Source: Salinispora vitiensis
GTDB taxonomy: Bacteria; Actinomycetota; Actinomycetes; Mycobacteriales; Micromonosporaceae
Reading direction: 5' to 3'
Length of the DNA stretch: 64,000 nt
Assembly: GCF_000378825.1 (NCBI RefSeq)
Contig: NZ_KB900389.1
Location: 1-64,000, forward strand
The notes under the pieces are model-generated. The model had not been told where the DNA came from. It saw only the letters and a program-made list of their open reading frames with translations, and did not search any database. Within the stretch, counting starts at the first letter, position 1. Every line of letters begins with the position of its first letter. Shown here piece after piece: positions 16,309-24,624 of the stretch. A program made the position numbers and the translations under genes.

Positions 16309-16887
16309 ATGACCGCCGTTCCGAACCCGTATCCGGACCCGCCACAGCATCCGACGACATTCGCCGACGCGCAAAAGGTCAGCCCGCTGGACTTGGCACG
16401 CCGCGTCGGTGACGTGCTCCGCTGGCTCGGGGACACGATCTCCCTGCCCACCGACGTCCCGCCCGGCGACCCGCGGCGCGTGCAGCGGCTGGGCCTAGAG
16501 TTGGAACACCTCGCGACCGTTCGCGCCCTGCACCACTACCTCGGCCGCAGCACAGCGCACCGGGTCCACGCCGCCGTGATCAGCGGTGCCACGGCCGAGC
16601 AGGTCACGCTCGCTACTGGACTCAGCCTCACCGAGGTCACGGCGATCTGGACCACGTGGTCGGATGGCCAACGCAAGCTCGAACGCGATCTGCCGCACTT
16701 GCCGCAGCACACTGCGGCCTACGACTATGTAGCCGACGTCCTCGCCGCCGGTTGCACGACCAAGGCCGCGTCTGACGCCCCTGAGGACGGCGGGGCGCAA
16801 CGTGAGCACGACGATCTAAATCGGACTGTTGACACGCCCTCTCAGCAGAAATCGACGGCCAGCCACCGCCGCCCTTCCAGGTCGTAG
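16309..16887 (+). CDS. HTH-like hypothetical protein, 192 aa
   Basis: The central part (LEHLATVRALHHYLGRSTAHRVHAAVISGATAEQVTLATGLSLTEVTAIWTTWSDGQR, about residues 64-122) looks like a helix-turn-helix with the turn at SGATAEQV. There is no ribosome site, and the ATG lies about ten bases after a possible TAGCGT -10, so it may be leaderless. The 3' end overlaps the convergent gene by 46 bases. Confidence 0.6.
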   Translation: MTAVPNPYPDPPQHPTTFADAQKVSPLDLARRVGDVLRWLGDTISLPTDVPPGDPRRVQRLGLELEHLATVRALHHYLGRSTAHRVHAAVISGATAEQVTLATGLSLTEVTAIWTTWSDGQRKLERDLPHLPQHTAAYDYVADVLAAGCTTKAASDAPEDGGAQREHDDLNRTVDTPSQQKSTASHRRPSRS

Positions 16888-17162
16888 TAGCCGTCACCAC
16901 CGGAATGAGTGGCCCCGCACTCGGCCCACGGGGTCCGTGGCGTCTTTGCGGCGATGGCCACCATCTCGTCACGGGTGACCGTGTATCCGGACTCGGCCAC
17001 GATCTCGCCCTGGTCGAGCTGATTCAACCACGCTTCGTAGTCGGTGACATTCCGATCGGGGTGTGCGCGGAAAGTGAACGTTCCGGCGGCGTGCTGGCCG
17101 AGATGGATGCCCTCACCGTCGTCCGGGGTGTTGGCGATGCGAACGTAGTAGTTGGTCGACAT
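16842..17162 (-). CDS. conserved phage hypothetical protein (STNYYVR type), 106 aa
   Basis: Begins STNYYVRIANTPDDGEGIHLGQHAAG and includes FTFRAHPDRNVTDYEAW and GYTVTRDEMV. This start is familiar from small actinophage proteins of unknown role. It is the third gene of a leftward cluster (18364 to 16842) and lies ten bases after its neighbour. Confidence 0.7.
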   Translation of the reverse strand: MSTNYYVRIANTPDDGEGIHLGQHAAGTFTFRAHPDRNVTDYEAWLNQLDQGEIVAESGYTVTRDEMVAIAAKTPRTPWAECGATHSGGDGYYDLEGRRWLAVDFC

Positions 17163-17171
17163 CGCGGTCTC

Positions 17172-17762
17172 CTAGCTCGGGCCGGTGGTCAGTGTCGCGA
17201 GATGCTGACGGTCGTCCTCGGTGAACGTCGTCTCGATGGCGGCCAGTAGGCCGCCGTAGGTGCGTCGGGCGACACCGGCTTCTTCCACCAGGTCAACGGC
17301 GTTGCGGATCTGTCGGCCGAGGTCCCGCCGATCGAGCCACCACTTGGGGTCTGTCACCCGTAGTGCCGCCGCGACGTAGATACCAGCGATGTCCTCGGCG
17401 CGCGGGTGCCCGGCGTGCCGGTAGTCTTCCTCGCCTAGGATTCCAGCGAATCCCAGCTCTCTGGGCGGGTCGCAGACCCTCGCGACGATCTCAGCGACCA
17501 TCGTGGCGCGGGCCTCGATGGCGGCCGAGACTTGCCGGGGGGTGCCGTCAGTGATGTCGGGCCAGCCGGCGGCCTTGGCGAGGGTCAGCGCGCGTGCGGT
17601 CAGCGCGGCCCGCTGCTGCTGGCGTTCGGCGCGGACGCAGTCATGGCATGGGTGCTCTGCCAGCCACCGGGCCTTGTCCTCACGTTGACCTTTTGTGTTC
17701 GGGCCCCGGATGTTGATGGTTTCGGTGTGGCCGCAGGACCGGCGTATGTCGTATTGAGACAT
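17172..17762 (-). CDS. hypothetical phage protein with N-terminal zinc-binding motif, 196 aa
   Basis: Begins SQYDIRRSCGHTETINI and includes HPCHDCVRAERQQQ, a CxH...CxxC arrangement likely to bind zinc. The rest is helical. Overlaps the upstream gene stop by one base (TGATG type), so translation is coupled. Similar short Cys-rich N-termini are common in actinophage accessory proteins; no function is known. Confidence 0.7.
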   Translation of the reverse strand: MSQYDIRRSCGHTETINIRGPNTKGQREDKARWLAEHPCHDCVRAERQQQRAALTARALTLAKAAGWPDITDGTPRQVSAAIEARATMVAEIVARVCDPPRELGFAGILGEEDYRHAGHPRAEDIAGIYVAAALRVTDPKWWLDRRDLGRQIRNAVDLVEEAGVARRTYGGLLAAIETTFTEDDRQHLATLTTGPS

Positions 17763-18364
17763 CAGGTGTTGGACTGGTCAGGGGCGGCGAGGGCCACGCG
17801 GATTTCCTCTTTGGCATCGCGGTCCCCCTTCACCCAGTGCCGCCAGTATTTGACCATGTCGCGGGCGTCCTCCGTGGCCTCGTGTACGAGGGCGTAGTCG
17901 CCGTCGTACCCTTCTCCGGCTCCGCCGAACTGGCGTTGCGTCGCTGCGACGTAGGCCCTGGCTAGGCCGTGGGCGTAGGCGAAATCCTGCTCTGGCAGGG
18001 CGGTAAGTCGCTGCCCCTTATGCTGGTCGGCTAGGTACACCAGGGCATAGGCGATACGCAGCCCGGCGCGGTGATCGACGTACGCGTGGATCGGTTCAGC
18101 CTCCCCCGCGCGGAACTCCGCTACGTCGGTTAGGGAGACGACGATGGTTTGGATGTTGAGCTGCCCCGTCTGCATTACTAGCCACCCGCCGCGCGGATCG
18201 TCGCCGTCTCGGGGCTCGGCTACCTTGACGAGTAGACCGCCGATCTGCTTGCCGTCGGTGCGGGTCACGAGTACGTGGGCGTGTACGTACTGCTCGGCGT
18301 TGGAGTGGCGAGCAGTGACAGATCCCATGTGGGTCGGGTCCCGATCGAGGTCGATGATCTTCAC
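17762..18364 (-). CDS. hypothetical protein, 200 aa
   Basis: GTG start with AGGAGG eight bases upstream. N-terminal beta-rich part (VHAHVLVTRTDGKQIGGLLVKVAE), then a helical C-terminal domain with aromatic residues (GLRIAYALVYLADQHKG, DMVKYWRHWVKGDRD). First gene of a three-gene leftward operon (18364 to 16842). Function unknown. Confidence 0.7.
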   Translation of the reverse strand: MKIIDLDRDPTHMGSVTARHSNAEQYVHAHVLVTRTDGKQIGGLLVKVAEPRDGDDPRGGWLVMQTGQLNIQTIVVSLTDVAEFRAGEAEPIHAYVDHRAGLRIAYALVYLADQHKGQRLTALPEQDFAYAHGLARAYVAATQRQFGGAGEGYDGDYALVHEATEDARDMVKYWRHWVKGDRDAKEEIRVALAAPDQSNT

Positions 18365-18579
18365 TGTATCCTCCTCTTGTCGATTGCTCGATCAAAGCAT
18401 AGGACAGCAGTAACCGACAAGCAACCCTTCACAGATTCTGTGGGTCCCTGTTTTCGCGGTGGGCCGCCCGCATGGGGGAGGGCGGCACCCCTTGGCTTCG
18501 TGGGCCTCCACGGGTGCCGCCCTCAAACCTGCATCAATACCAACCAACAGGAGCAACGAATGTGAGACGGACAAGGTTT

Positions 18580-18763
18580 CGGGAGCATCGAGAACAAGAT
18601 TCACCGGCACCGGCCCCCAAGTGATGGCCGCCCTGCGCAACGCCGCCATCGGTGCCCTACGAACCGCCGGCATCACGCTCGCGACAGCACCCGCCCACTG
18701 GCCCTTCTCGGCATCACGTGACGACTTTGCCGGGGCACTGAGAGGGAGCCGGGGCTCGCGACA
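18580..18763 (+). pseudogene. transposase C-terminal relic (ISAs1-like)
   Basis: In one frame the sequence reads SRTRFTGTGPQVMAALRN followed by AAIGALRTAGITLATA. This matches the C-terminal pattern of ISAs1/H-repeat transposases (RTGSGPQVMATLRNLAI). The rest of the transposase is absent and no terminal repeats are visible. The remainder of 18392-18954 shows no gene apart from a palindrome at 18903-18918. Confidence 0.6.
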
Positions 18764-18902
18764 TCACGTTCCGTGTTCAGCTCGGGTGTCTGCGGGGTGT
18801 GAGTAGCAACCGTGCGTAAATTTCCGACAAGGATGGCACTTTGGGCTTCCCGCCAGGGATTTCCGCGCTACCGTAGGGGTCTGCGCGACCCCGTTTGACG
18901 AA

Positions 18903-18918
18903 AGAGCCCCGGGGCTCT
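18903..18918. terminator. perfect 16-bp palindrome
   Basis: AGAGCCCCGGGGCTCT between the transposase relic and the end of the DUF3800 gene. It has no T-tract, so termination is uncertain. Confidence 0.4.
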
Positions 18919-18954
18919 GGCCATGAAGCCTAGTTGGACGGGGGTTCGTGCTTT

Positions 18955-19623
18955 CTAGTAGTAGTGCGTTGTCCCAGACGCCCACAGGTCGTACACGTGG
19001 CGGATCTTGGGCTGGATGATCTCGTAGTACTGGCCGTCGTCGCGCTCCCTCAAGCGTGTGACCGCCCATGTGCAGTAGTCGGCGGCCTGTAAAGCGAAGT
19101 CCGAGCTGCACGGCCAGAACGCGAGCGTGCGCTTGACCCTGTAGGGCAGGCACTGAGTCAGCACCGCCTCGATGCCTCCCCGGAAGGCTTTCCGTGTTCG
19201 TTTGGTGCCCAGCTCGGCCGCAACGATGAGGGCCTCGTCGTCGGCGCCGAACGTCCGCGGTGCGACGTACTTGAGGTGGTAGTACCAGGCGTAGCGGAAG
19301 AACGTCGCGTGGTCCTGGCGAACGTGAGGCTGCGCCTTCGACTTCTCGAGCAGGGTGATGTCGAACTGGAAGTCGAGGGTCGACAACAGCTTGAAGACGT
19401 TCAGGCGTACCTCAGGCGTGTCGTTCGTGGCGTGGAAGCAGGAGTCCAGGCCGTGATTGCGGAAGGCCAGTTCATCACGCAGATGCCCGAACGCCGCTCG
19501 CAGCCCCGATAGTTCGGATTCGTCAATGGCGAGGGTGCCGACGGCGAAGAAACGCGAAAGGTTTGGTCCTTTTTTGAAGTTGAGATCACCGCTCTCGTCT
19601 GAGAACAAGAATCGTCGTGCCAC
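18955..19623 (-). CDS. DUF3800 domain protein, 222 aa
   Basis: Begins ARRFLFSDESGDLNFKKGP; the F.DESG(D) motif near the N-terminus defines DUF3800, an RNase H-fold family of unknown activity often carried by phages and mobile elements. A central ITLLEKSKAQPHVRQD and C-terminal SSDFALQAADYCTWAVTRL fit the family (D near QAADY). I chose GTG at 19623 because of the GCGGAGTAACACT context; an upstream in-frame start would lack a ribosome site. Candidate defence or nuclease cargo. Confidence 0.85.
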   Translation of the reverse strand: MARRFLFSDESGDLNFKKGPNLSRFFAVGTLAIDESELSGLRAAFGHLRDELAFRNHGLDSCFHATNDTPEVRLNVFKLLSTLDFQFDITLLEKSKAQPHVRQDHATFFRYAWYYHLKYVAPRTFGADDEALIVAAELGTKRTRKAFRGGIEAVLTQCLPYRVKRTLAFWPCSSDFALQAADYCTWAVTRLRERDDGQYYEIIQPKIRHVYDLWASGTTHYY

Positions 19624-19871
19624 AGTGTTACTCCGCGAGGAAGGAGAAAAGGGGCGCTTCATCTTAGTAGTGCCTGGCTGGTTACGGTGCGCTGAACACG
19701 CGGTGTGGCGTGTGCTCCGGGCGTCATGCCGTTACCTGCCATGCTGGAGCCTACCCCTTGCTGCAACACCCCTTGCTGTAGGTCAATGTGTGGGGCTTGC
19801 TCGACCGTTCCCTTTAGGCAGTTCAGCGCCCTCGTTGTTGGCGAGCACGCGACCGCCCGGTGCTGCGGTCG

Positions 19872-20333
19872 TCACGCTGCCCAGACAACCTCGTCGGGTG
19901 CCCCATACCCCTCGGACACCGTCACCCGACCCGGAATGATCCACATGTTGGTTTTCATCGGCAGGTCGAACATGCTCACCGACAGCCCGGCGCGCGTCGC
20001 GGCTTCGGCCAGCACCGGATCTATCCCGTAGTCGCAGTGAATCGCCAGCCGCGCGAAGTCCTGCTGCGGTGCCTCCCCCCTGAGATGTTGATCGATCAGC
20101 GTGGCCAAAGCGTCGGCGAAGCGGTCGGCCTGGGCGGGGGTGAAGCGTTGCCGCAGCATCACGGACGCCACGTTGAAGGTCGCGGTCGCAGCCTGTTCCG
20201 CGGCGTCCCGGCCGCCCAGGTCGTGGCGTGTGTCGCTGGTGAGCTTGTCAGCCCACCACGTGGCGGCGGCGCGGGCCTCAGGTTTCGGGTCGATGGGAGT
20301 CTCCATGAGCGTGAGTTTGGCACTACGAGCCAA
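19872..20333 (-). CDS. hypothetical phage protein downstream of TerL, 153 aa
   Basis: Mostly helical (AAEQAATATFNVASVMLRQRFTPAQADRFADALATLIDQ), with a C-terminal strand part (SVSMFDLPMKTNMWIIPGRVTVSEG). Overlaps the end of the large terminase gene by 11 bases, so it probably belongs to the packaging operon. No family recognised. Confidence 0.7.
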   Translation of the reverse strand: MARSAKLTLMETPIDPKPEARAAATWWADKLTSDTRHDLGGRDAAEQAATATFNVASVMLRQRFTPAQADRFADALATLIDQHLRGEAPQQDFARLAIHCDYGIDPVLAEAATRAGLSVSMFDLPMKTNMWIIPGRVTVSEGYGAPDEVVWAA

Positions 20334-21633
20334 CCGTGCTGGGCAGCGGTACCGGGTCGGTGATGCGGTAGCGCCACATGGCCTCAGTCGTCACGGCGGC
20401 GTACCGGCCGGCGTCGAGGGCGTGGTCAGCGGCTTTGATGGGGGCGTCGAAACCGGCCTCGGCGGCGGTGGGGTCCCAACTGTAGCCGGGGATCTCGTTG
20501 ATCCAGCCCGTGCAGGAGGCATGGACGCGCAGACGGCCGGTGGCCAGCAGCGACGAGACGGTGCGGATGCCGCGCATGACCTCGTTGTTGGCGAGCACGG
20601 CGTTGATGCCGTCCTTGTAGAGCTGGATACGAAACGACGCGGCGCTTGGGTCCACGATCGTCCATTGCGGTGATACTCCGCGTTGCCGGGTGTGGGGCTG
20701 CTCGATGCCGGCCAGGAAGTCGCGTAGCTGCTCGCTGTACTCGTGGTCGGACAGCTCCCGGCGGCGGGCCTTGGAGTCGTAGTAGAGCTCGTTGGTCAGG
20801 TACAGGATGCCGTCACGGCCGAGCCCGAGCACTTCGGCGGCGAAGGGGTTGACCGTGCCGTAGTCGATACCGAGTCCGAGGTAGGCATCGATCGGTGGCA
20901 GCTCGGTGACGACGTGGTACGACGGGGTCCACGAGGAGTAGACCGCGCCCTCGGCCAGGCACCACCGGCCGAGGATGAACCGGTCGTAGAACAAGCCCGT
21001 GTACTCCGTCTTCACGGCGGCCTTGTAGTCCTCGGTGAGAGACGGGTTGTCGTCCAGGACGAAGTGCCATTGGCGCATGTCCAGGCTGTCTACGCGGAGC
21101 ATGAAGTTCTTGCGGACCCAGTGGGAGGGGCCGTCGGGGTTGGTGGTGGCCAGCAGTTTAGCGCCGGGGACCCGTAGCCGGCTGAGGCACATCGTGAAGA
21201 ACGCCTCGGGGATCAGGGTCAGCTCGTCCACGTAGATCAGGGCCGCGGTCGCGCCGCGGATACGGCCCTCTGCCCGTACGTCGGATGCGCCGATGAGGTG
21301 CACGGTGCGGCCGAAGATTGAGGCGGTGGTCGCGCCTCGGGTGTGGGAGATGTAGCGGGCGAACGGGCCGAACGGTCCGGCGGGCTGCATCAACACCTCG
21401 ATGATGTTGCGTTCCACGGTTTGTAGGGAGCGGCCGACGATGAAGATGAGGCCGTTGTTGGGGGCCCGGACGACAGCGAAGAGCAGCGCGAGTAGCGAGG
21501 CGATCGTTTTGCCGGAGGAGACAGCTCCGGACCACAGGTTGATGCGTGCGGTGCACTCCATGATCGAGCGGATCTGTTTGCGGGACATGATCTGGCAGAT
21601 GCCGGTGAGGTCGATTCCGTGGCGGGACGGCAT
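20323..21633 (-). CDS. terL: phage terminase large subunit
   Basis: DNA-packaging ATPase and nuclease. The N-terminal ATPase has the Walker A region WSGAVSSGKTIASL (about residues 34-47), Walker B ALIYVDELTLIP and coupling motif ATTNPDGPSHWV. The C-terminal RNase H-like nuclease part has LGIDYGTVNPFA and TIVDPSAASF. Length of about 436 residues is normal for PBSX-type large subunits. Starts at ATG 21633 in a TGATG overlap with the preceding HTH gene. Confidence 0.93.
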   Translation of the reverse strand: MPSRHGIDLTGICQIMSRKQIRSIMECTARINLWSGAVSSGKTIASLLALLFAVVRAPNNGLIFIVGRSLQTVERNIIEVLMQPAGPFGPFARYISHTRGATTASIFGRTVHLIGASDVRAEGRIRGATAALIYVDELTLIPEAFFTMCLSRLRVPGAKLLATTNPDGPSHWVRKNFMLRVDSLDMRQWHFVLDDNPSLTEDYKAAVKTEYTGLFYDRFILGRWCLAEGAVYSSWTPSYHVVTELPPIDAYLGLGIDYGTVNPFAAEVLGLGRDGILYLTNELYYDSKARRRELSDHEYSEQLRDFLAGIEQPHTRQRGVSPQWTIVDPSAASFRIQLYKDGINAVLANNEVMRGIRTVSSLLATGRLRVHASCTGWINEIPGYSWDPTAAEAGFDAPIKAADHALDAGRYAAVTTEAMWRYRITDPVPLPSTVGS

Positions 21634-22181
21634 CAGGGCTCCATGGTGTCGGGACCGCTGTCGGGGCTGGTCGGTGCTTCGTCCTCGGCGACGATGCGGT
21701 GGTAGGCCAGCCCGAGCGCGCCGAACAGGTCGTTGACCATGCTCTTGCCCACCACTGCGCCCTCGTCGCTGTCGTGCTTTTCGAGGGTGAGGGCCTTGTC
21801 GACCGTGATGGCCAGGGAGGTGTAGGCGGCCTGCTGGTCGCGTAGCGGGGGCAGCTTGGTCGTGACCAGTTCGGGGCCGGTAGGTCCGGAGACGACCTGC
21901 GTGTAGGGGTCCCAGGCGCGGGCGCGGAAGCGCTGCGCGTCGTCGTAGAGCTGGGCGATCAGTGTGGCGCGTGCGGCCTTGGCGTCGAACGCGCGCGCAC
22001 GCGCGCCTTTTTCGGCGTGCGACCGGTCGAAGGCGGTGTCGCCGACGGCTTCGCGGGCGATCTTGGTCACGGTGGAGGTGGCCACGCCGTGTTTCGCGGC
22101 GATCTTGTTGCGGGACAGGGTGTTGGTGTGGATGTCGGCGAGGATCGCGGCGCGTACCTCGTCGGGTAGTGGTGCTGGCAC
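21633..22181 (-). CDS. HTH protein of the packaging operon (small-terminase-like), 182 aa
   Basis: N-terminal helix-turn-helix (RAAILADIHTNTLSRNKIAAKHGVATSTVTKIAREA, residues 8-43), a basic linker (HAEKGARARAFDAKAARATLIAQLYDDA) and an acidic tail. Its place just upstream of terL, coupled by TGATG, suggests DNA recognition in packaging together with the P27 protein at 22185. It may be a second small-terminase-like subunit or a regulator. Confidence 0.65.
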   Translation of the reverse strand: MPAPLPDEVRAAILADIHTNTLSRNKIAAKHGVATSTVTKIAREAVGDTAFDRSHAEKGARARAFDAKAARATLIAQLYDDAQRFRARAWDPYTQVVSGPTGPELVTTKLPPLRDQQAAYTSLAITVDKALTLEKHDSDEGAVVGKSMVNDLFGALGLAYHRIVAEDEAPTSPDSGPDTMEP

Positions 22182-22184
22182 GGG

Positions 22185-22616
22185 CTACGGCTCGATCAGG
22201 TGGGGGATCGTGGAGCGGTTGTTCTTGCCGCCGGTGGGGTTGGTGTTGCGGGGGCGGTCTGCGGGGGTGAGGCCGAACTTTTGGGACCAGACTCTGATTT
22301 GGGCGTCGGCGCGGTCGCGGATTTTGAGGACGGGGTTTTCTACGAGGTTGCCGTGGGCGTCGGAGACGACGATGCCGGAGTCGGCGATGAGTTCGTCGGC
22401 GTCGTTGTAGGTGGTGATGGCGGTGCACAGCAGCCGGAAGGCGTGGGTGTCGACGGGGGCTAGTGCGACGGTGATGGTGGGGGCGAGGGCTTCCCAGACG
22501 GCGCGTACGGGGTCGGGAAGGTTTTCTGGGCAGGCCAAGGCGGCCCCCGCATCCGATCCCCCCGTGTGGTCGGTGCTGGGGCCGCCGTTGGCGGTACTGG
22601 TGGTGGTGTCGGCCAT
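22185..22616 (-). CDS. terS: P27-family terminase small subunit, 143 aa
   Basis: The pattern AFRLLCTAITTYNDADELI...GIVVSDAHGNLVENPVLKIRDRADAQIRVWSQKFGLTPADR (residues 58-122) is characteristic of P27-type small subunits, which recognise viral DNA for TerL. An acidic, low-complexity N-terminus precedes it. Four bases separate it from the next gene. Confidence 0.85.
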   Translation of the reverse strand: MADTTTSTANGGPSTDHTGGSDAGAALACPENLPDPVRAVWEALAPTITVALAPVDTHAFRLLCTAITTYNDADELIADSGIVVSDAHGNLVENPVLKIRDRADAQIRVWSQKFGLTPADRPRNTNPTGGKNNRSTIPHLIEP

Positions 22617-22622
22617 CGGTGG

Positions 22623-22745
22623 TTAGTTCACCGGGCTCCCGGACAGGCCGCTCTGTGCGGTGCTCGCGGCCCGGCGGTTACGGCCGAACAGTCCTCGGGC
22701 GCGTTCGCCGACGCGCCCCATCGCGTTGCGGATGCGTTCGCGCAT
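22623..22745 (-). CDS. short basic peptide, 40 aa
   Basis: Reads MRERIRNAMGRVGERARGL and continues with a run of Arg and Ser. It lies 6 bases upstream of terS and a few bases after the next gene, filling an otherwise empty gap in a tight operon. Possibly an RNA- or DNA-binding peptide. Weak ribosome site. Confidence 0.5.
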   Translation of the reverse strand: MRERIRNAMGRVGERARGLFGRNRRAASTAQSGLSGSPVN

Positions 22746-22748
22746 GGG

Positions 22749-23165
22749 TTATCCCTCCTTCGTCATGTCGATGCCGATACGGGCGGCCACCTCGTACCCG
22801 TCGAGGTATTTGTCTCCGATCTCGATGAGTGGGTGGCCGGTTTCCGCGCCCGCGAGGCGTAGGAACTTTTCTTTGTCTTCGCGGGTGCGGAAGCAGAGGG
22901 CCACCCAGTGCTCGGAGTCGGTGGCCGTGCGGACGCGGTTGTTTTCGGCGCGCATCCGGGCGCGGAAGCCCTCATCCAGGGCCGCGGTTTCGCGGGTGAT
23001 GTCGGCTTCCACGTCGTCGCTGGGTTCGATGCCGGCGAGGGGGTCGGGTTCGGGTTCGGCCTTGAACCGTTGGGTTAGGTCGTGGACTTTGCGGAGTTTG
23101 CCGTTGGCGTTGGCGGCGCTGCCCTTGAGGCGGGCGGCGATCTCCTCGCGGGTGGGTTTGGCCAT
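22749..23165 (-). CDS. hypothetical phage protein, 138 aa
   Basis: Begins AKPTREEIAARLKGSAANANG, then acidic linker, a charged helix (TRETAALDEGFRARMRAENNRVRTATDSEHWVALCF) and a C-terminal alpha/beta part ending GIDMTKEG. Overlaps the stop of the PP-loop gene by a base. Recognised as a common type of phage protein near terminase genes, but without known role. Confidence 0.7.
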   Translation of the reverse strand: MAKPTREEIAARLKGSAANANGKLRKVHDLTQRFKAEPEPDPLAGIEPSDDVEADITRETAALDEGFRARMRAENNRVRTATDSEHWVALCFRTREDKEKFLRLAGAETGHPLIEIGDKYLDGYEVAARIGIDMTKEG

Positions 23166-24013
23166 CAGCGGGTCACCTTCGGGTACGGGGGTTTGGGTTG
23201 CGATAGGTCCATCAGGGCCAGGTCCACGAGGGGGAACCACGCCTGGATGCGGGCGTAGTCGTCGGGGAAGCGGTCGCGGATCGGTCGGGTGAAGCGGGCG
23301 TCGAGGCCGTCGAAGGAGCGGCCGAACATGTCGTAGTCGACGCTGAGGTGGATGCCTTCCTGCTCGATGGCGGTCATGACGTGGTACTTGCGCCAGTCCC
23401 AGATGGGATGGAGCTTGCGGTGGTTGTGGTTGCGGGGGCCGTGGGAGGCCATTGCGATGCGTCGCATGGGGGAGTCCGCGGCGCGGACGCCGTCGCAGAC
23501 CCAGGCGTCGGCGGGTAGGCCGCAGTGTTCGCGGGCGATCTGCACGACGTGGTGGTAGTCGGGGACGGGGAGGTTCGCGGCGTCGATGACGGCGCATCGT
23601 TCGGGGGGTTGGTAGGTGTAGTGGTGCAGCCAGCGGTAGAAGCTGGGGTTGAGCAGTCGCAGGATGCGGGTGCCGAATTCGCGTTGGAACCATTCCTCGC
23701 AGTAGTCGAGGTATTCGTCTACGAAGGCCAGGCCGCGGAGGCGGCCGTAGACGCGGTGTGACAGTGGGTGTGCGCCGGGGGCTGGTTGGGCTGCGGCGAG
23801 CGTGTAGGGCTGGTTCGGGTCGGGGATGAGGTGCATGTAGTAGGGGTAGACGCGGGCGCCGGCGTCGCGGAGGGCTATGGCGGTGGCCCATGCGTCTTTG
23901 CCGCCGGAGTGGGCGTGGACGACGTCTTTGTCTTTGAGGGAGGCGCGGATTTCTGCGCTGGTTTCTACTCCGTCGATGGCGGATACGGGTTTGCGGGGGT
24001 CGAACACGGTCAT
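23165..24013 (-). CDS. PAPS-reductase-like PP-loop protein, 282 aa
   Basis: N-terminal PP-loop VHAHSGGKDAWATAIAL (residues about 32-48), the SGGxD ATP-pyrophosphatase motif shared with PAPS reductase and DndC-type sulphur-transfer enzymes. Conserved His/Tyr-rich centre (RWLHHYTYQPP, HHVVQIAREHC). Adenylates a substrate if active. Phage copies occur near terminase genes and are suspected of DNA modification, but no partner genes were seen here. Ribosome context TCGGAGAGGTTGACGC. Confidence 0.8.
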   Translation of the reverse strand: MTVFDPRKPVSAIDGVETSAEIRASLKDKDVVHAHSGGKDAWATAIALRDAGARVYPYYMHLIPDPNQPYTLAAAQPAPGAHPLSHRVYGRLRGLAFVDEYLDYCEEWFQREFGTRILRLLNPSFYRWLHHYTYQPPERCAVIDAANLPVPDYHHVVQIAREHCGLPADAWVCDGVRAADSPMRRIAMASHGPRNHNHRKLHPIWDWRKYHVMTAIEQEGIHLSVDYDMFGRSFDGLDARFTRPIRDRFPDDYARIQAWFPLVDLALMDLSQPKPPYPKVTR

Positions 24014-24055
24014 GCGTCAACCTCTCCGAGTCCTGTAAAAGGTGGTAAATGTTCC

Positions 24056-24119
24056 TTGTTGGTTTCTGATGGCTGGGTTAGATTGTAGGGGATGGATTTT
24101 GAGGGGAGCTGGAACCCCT
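24056..24119 (+). promoter_or_regulatory. module promoter plus AGCTGGAA hairpin
   Basis: TTGTTG (24056), 17 bp spacer starting GTTTCTGATGG, TAGATT (24079), hairpin AGGGG-AGCTGGAA-CCCCT (24102-24119). The start codon is unusually far (108 bases). Confidence 0.8.
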
Positions 24120-24226
24120 TAGCCAGTCCGAGAGGAAAAGCCGCTAGGGCATCTCGGCCCGGCGTGGGCCCCCTTCATGGGGCTCGGTGGCGGGCCGGAC
24201 GCCCTGCGAACGGAGAGGAGGTTGGT

Positions 24227-24406
24227 GTGGACACTGAGTGGACGGGTGTAACCGCTCGGGGGGTGGCATGGTCGGTGCGGGTCGAGGATGGCCGAACGGT
24301 TGTTCTGGTCTGTGGCGACAAGACGGTCCGGGGGACGGTTGATCCTGGCGGGAACGCGCGGGGTGCCGCTATGGCGCTGATTGGTGTGCTTGAGGGCCGG
24401 CACTAG
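24227..24406 (+). CDS. small hypothetical protein, 59 aa
   Basis: GTG start with GGAGAGGAGG upstream. Short beta-rich protein (VAWSVRVEDGRTVVLVCGDKTVRGTVD). An upstream in-frame ATG at 24092 would place the leader hairpin inside the coding region, so the GTG is preferred. No known function. Confidence 0.65.
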   Translation: MDTEWTGVTARGVAWSVRVEDGRTVVLVCGDKTVRGTVDPGGNARGAAMALIGVLEGRH

Positions 24407-24430
24407 TAGGGCCCGGTCACGGCCGGTGGG

Positions 24431-24465
24431 TCACCCCCCGCTCCCACGCGAGGAGCGGGGGGTGA
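24431..24465 (+). terminator. strong hairpin
   Basis: Arms TCACCCCCCGCTCC and its complement around CACGCGA. A sister copy with a related flank (CGGTCACGGCCGGT) follows the 25054 gene. Confidence 0.7.
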
Positions 24466-24542
24466 CTGCTGCCTACCGAGCTTCTGAAGTCGAGTAGGAC
24501 GGACCCCACAAACACGGCCACCCACAAACCGCAAAAGAAGCC

Positions 24543-24607
24543 TTGACAACTTCTGCTGTCCCGGTTAGTGTAGTGGGTGTTCGGGGCGGGGAGCTGGACC
24601 CCGCCCC
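24543..24607 (+). promoter_or_regulatory. module promoter plus AGCTGGA hairpin
   Basis: Consensus TTGACA (24543), 17 bp spacer ACTTCTGCTGTCCCGGT, TAGTGT (24566). Hairpin GGGGCGGGG-AGCTGGA-CCCCGCCCC (24583-24607), the longest stem in the family. Confidence 0.88.
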
Positions 24608-24624
24608 CCACCTGAGGGGGAACA

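Noticed and set aside
15431..16360. 309-codon minus-strand frame
   Set aside because: Extreme Pro/Arg/His composition; the real gene is the 208-residue frame at 15466-16092.
20323..22428. Open frame of 701 codons including terL
   Set aside because: Only the part after ATG 21633 looks like terminase; the upstream part is Arg/Pro-rich out-of-frame translation of the HTH and P27 genes.
22749..24020. Open frame of 423 codons over the PP-loop gene
   Set aside because: The first two thirds are low-complexity Arg/Pro translation of the PP-loop gene in another frame; only the last 138 codons are a gene.
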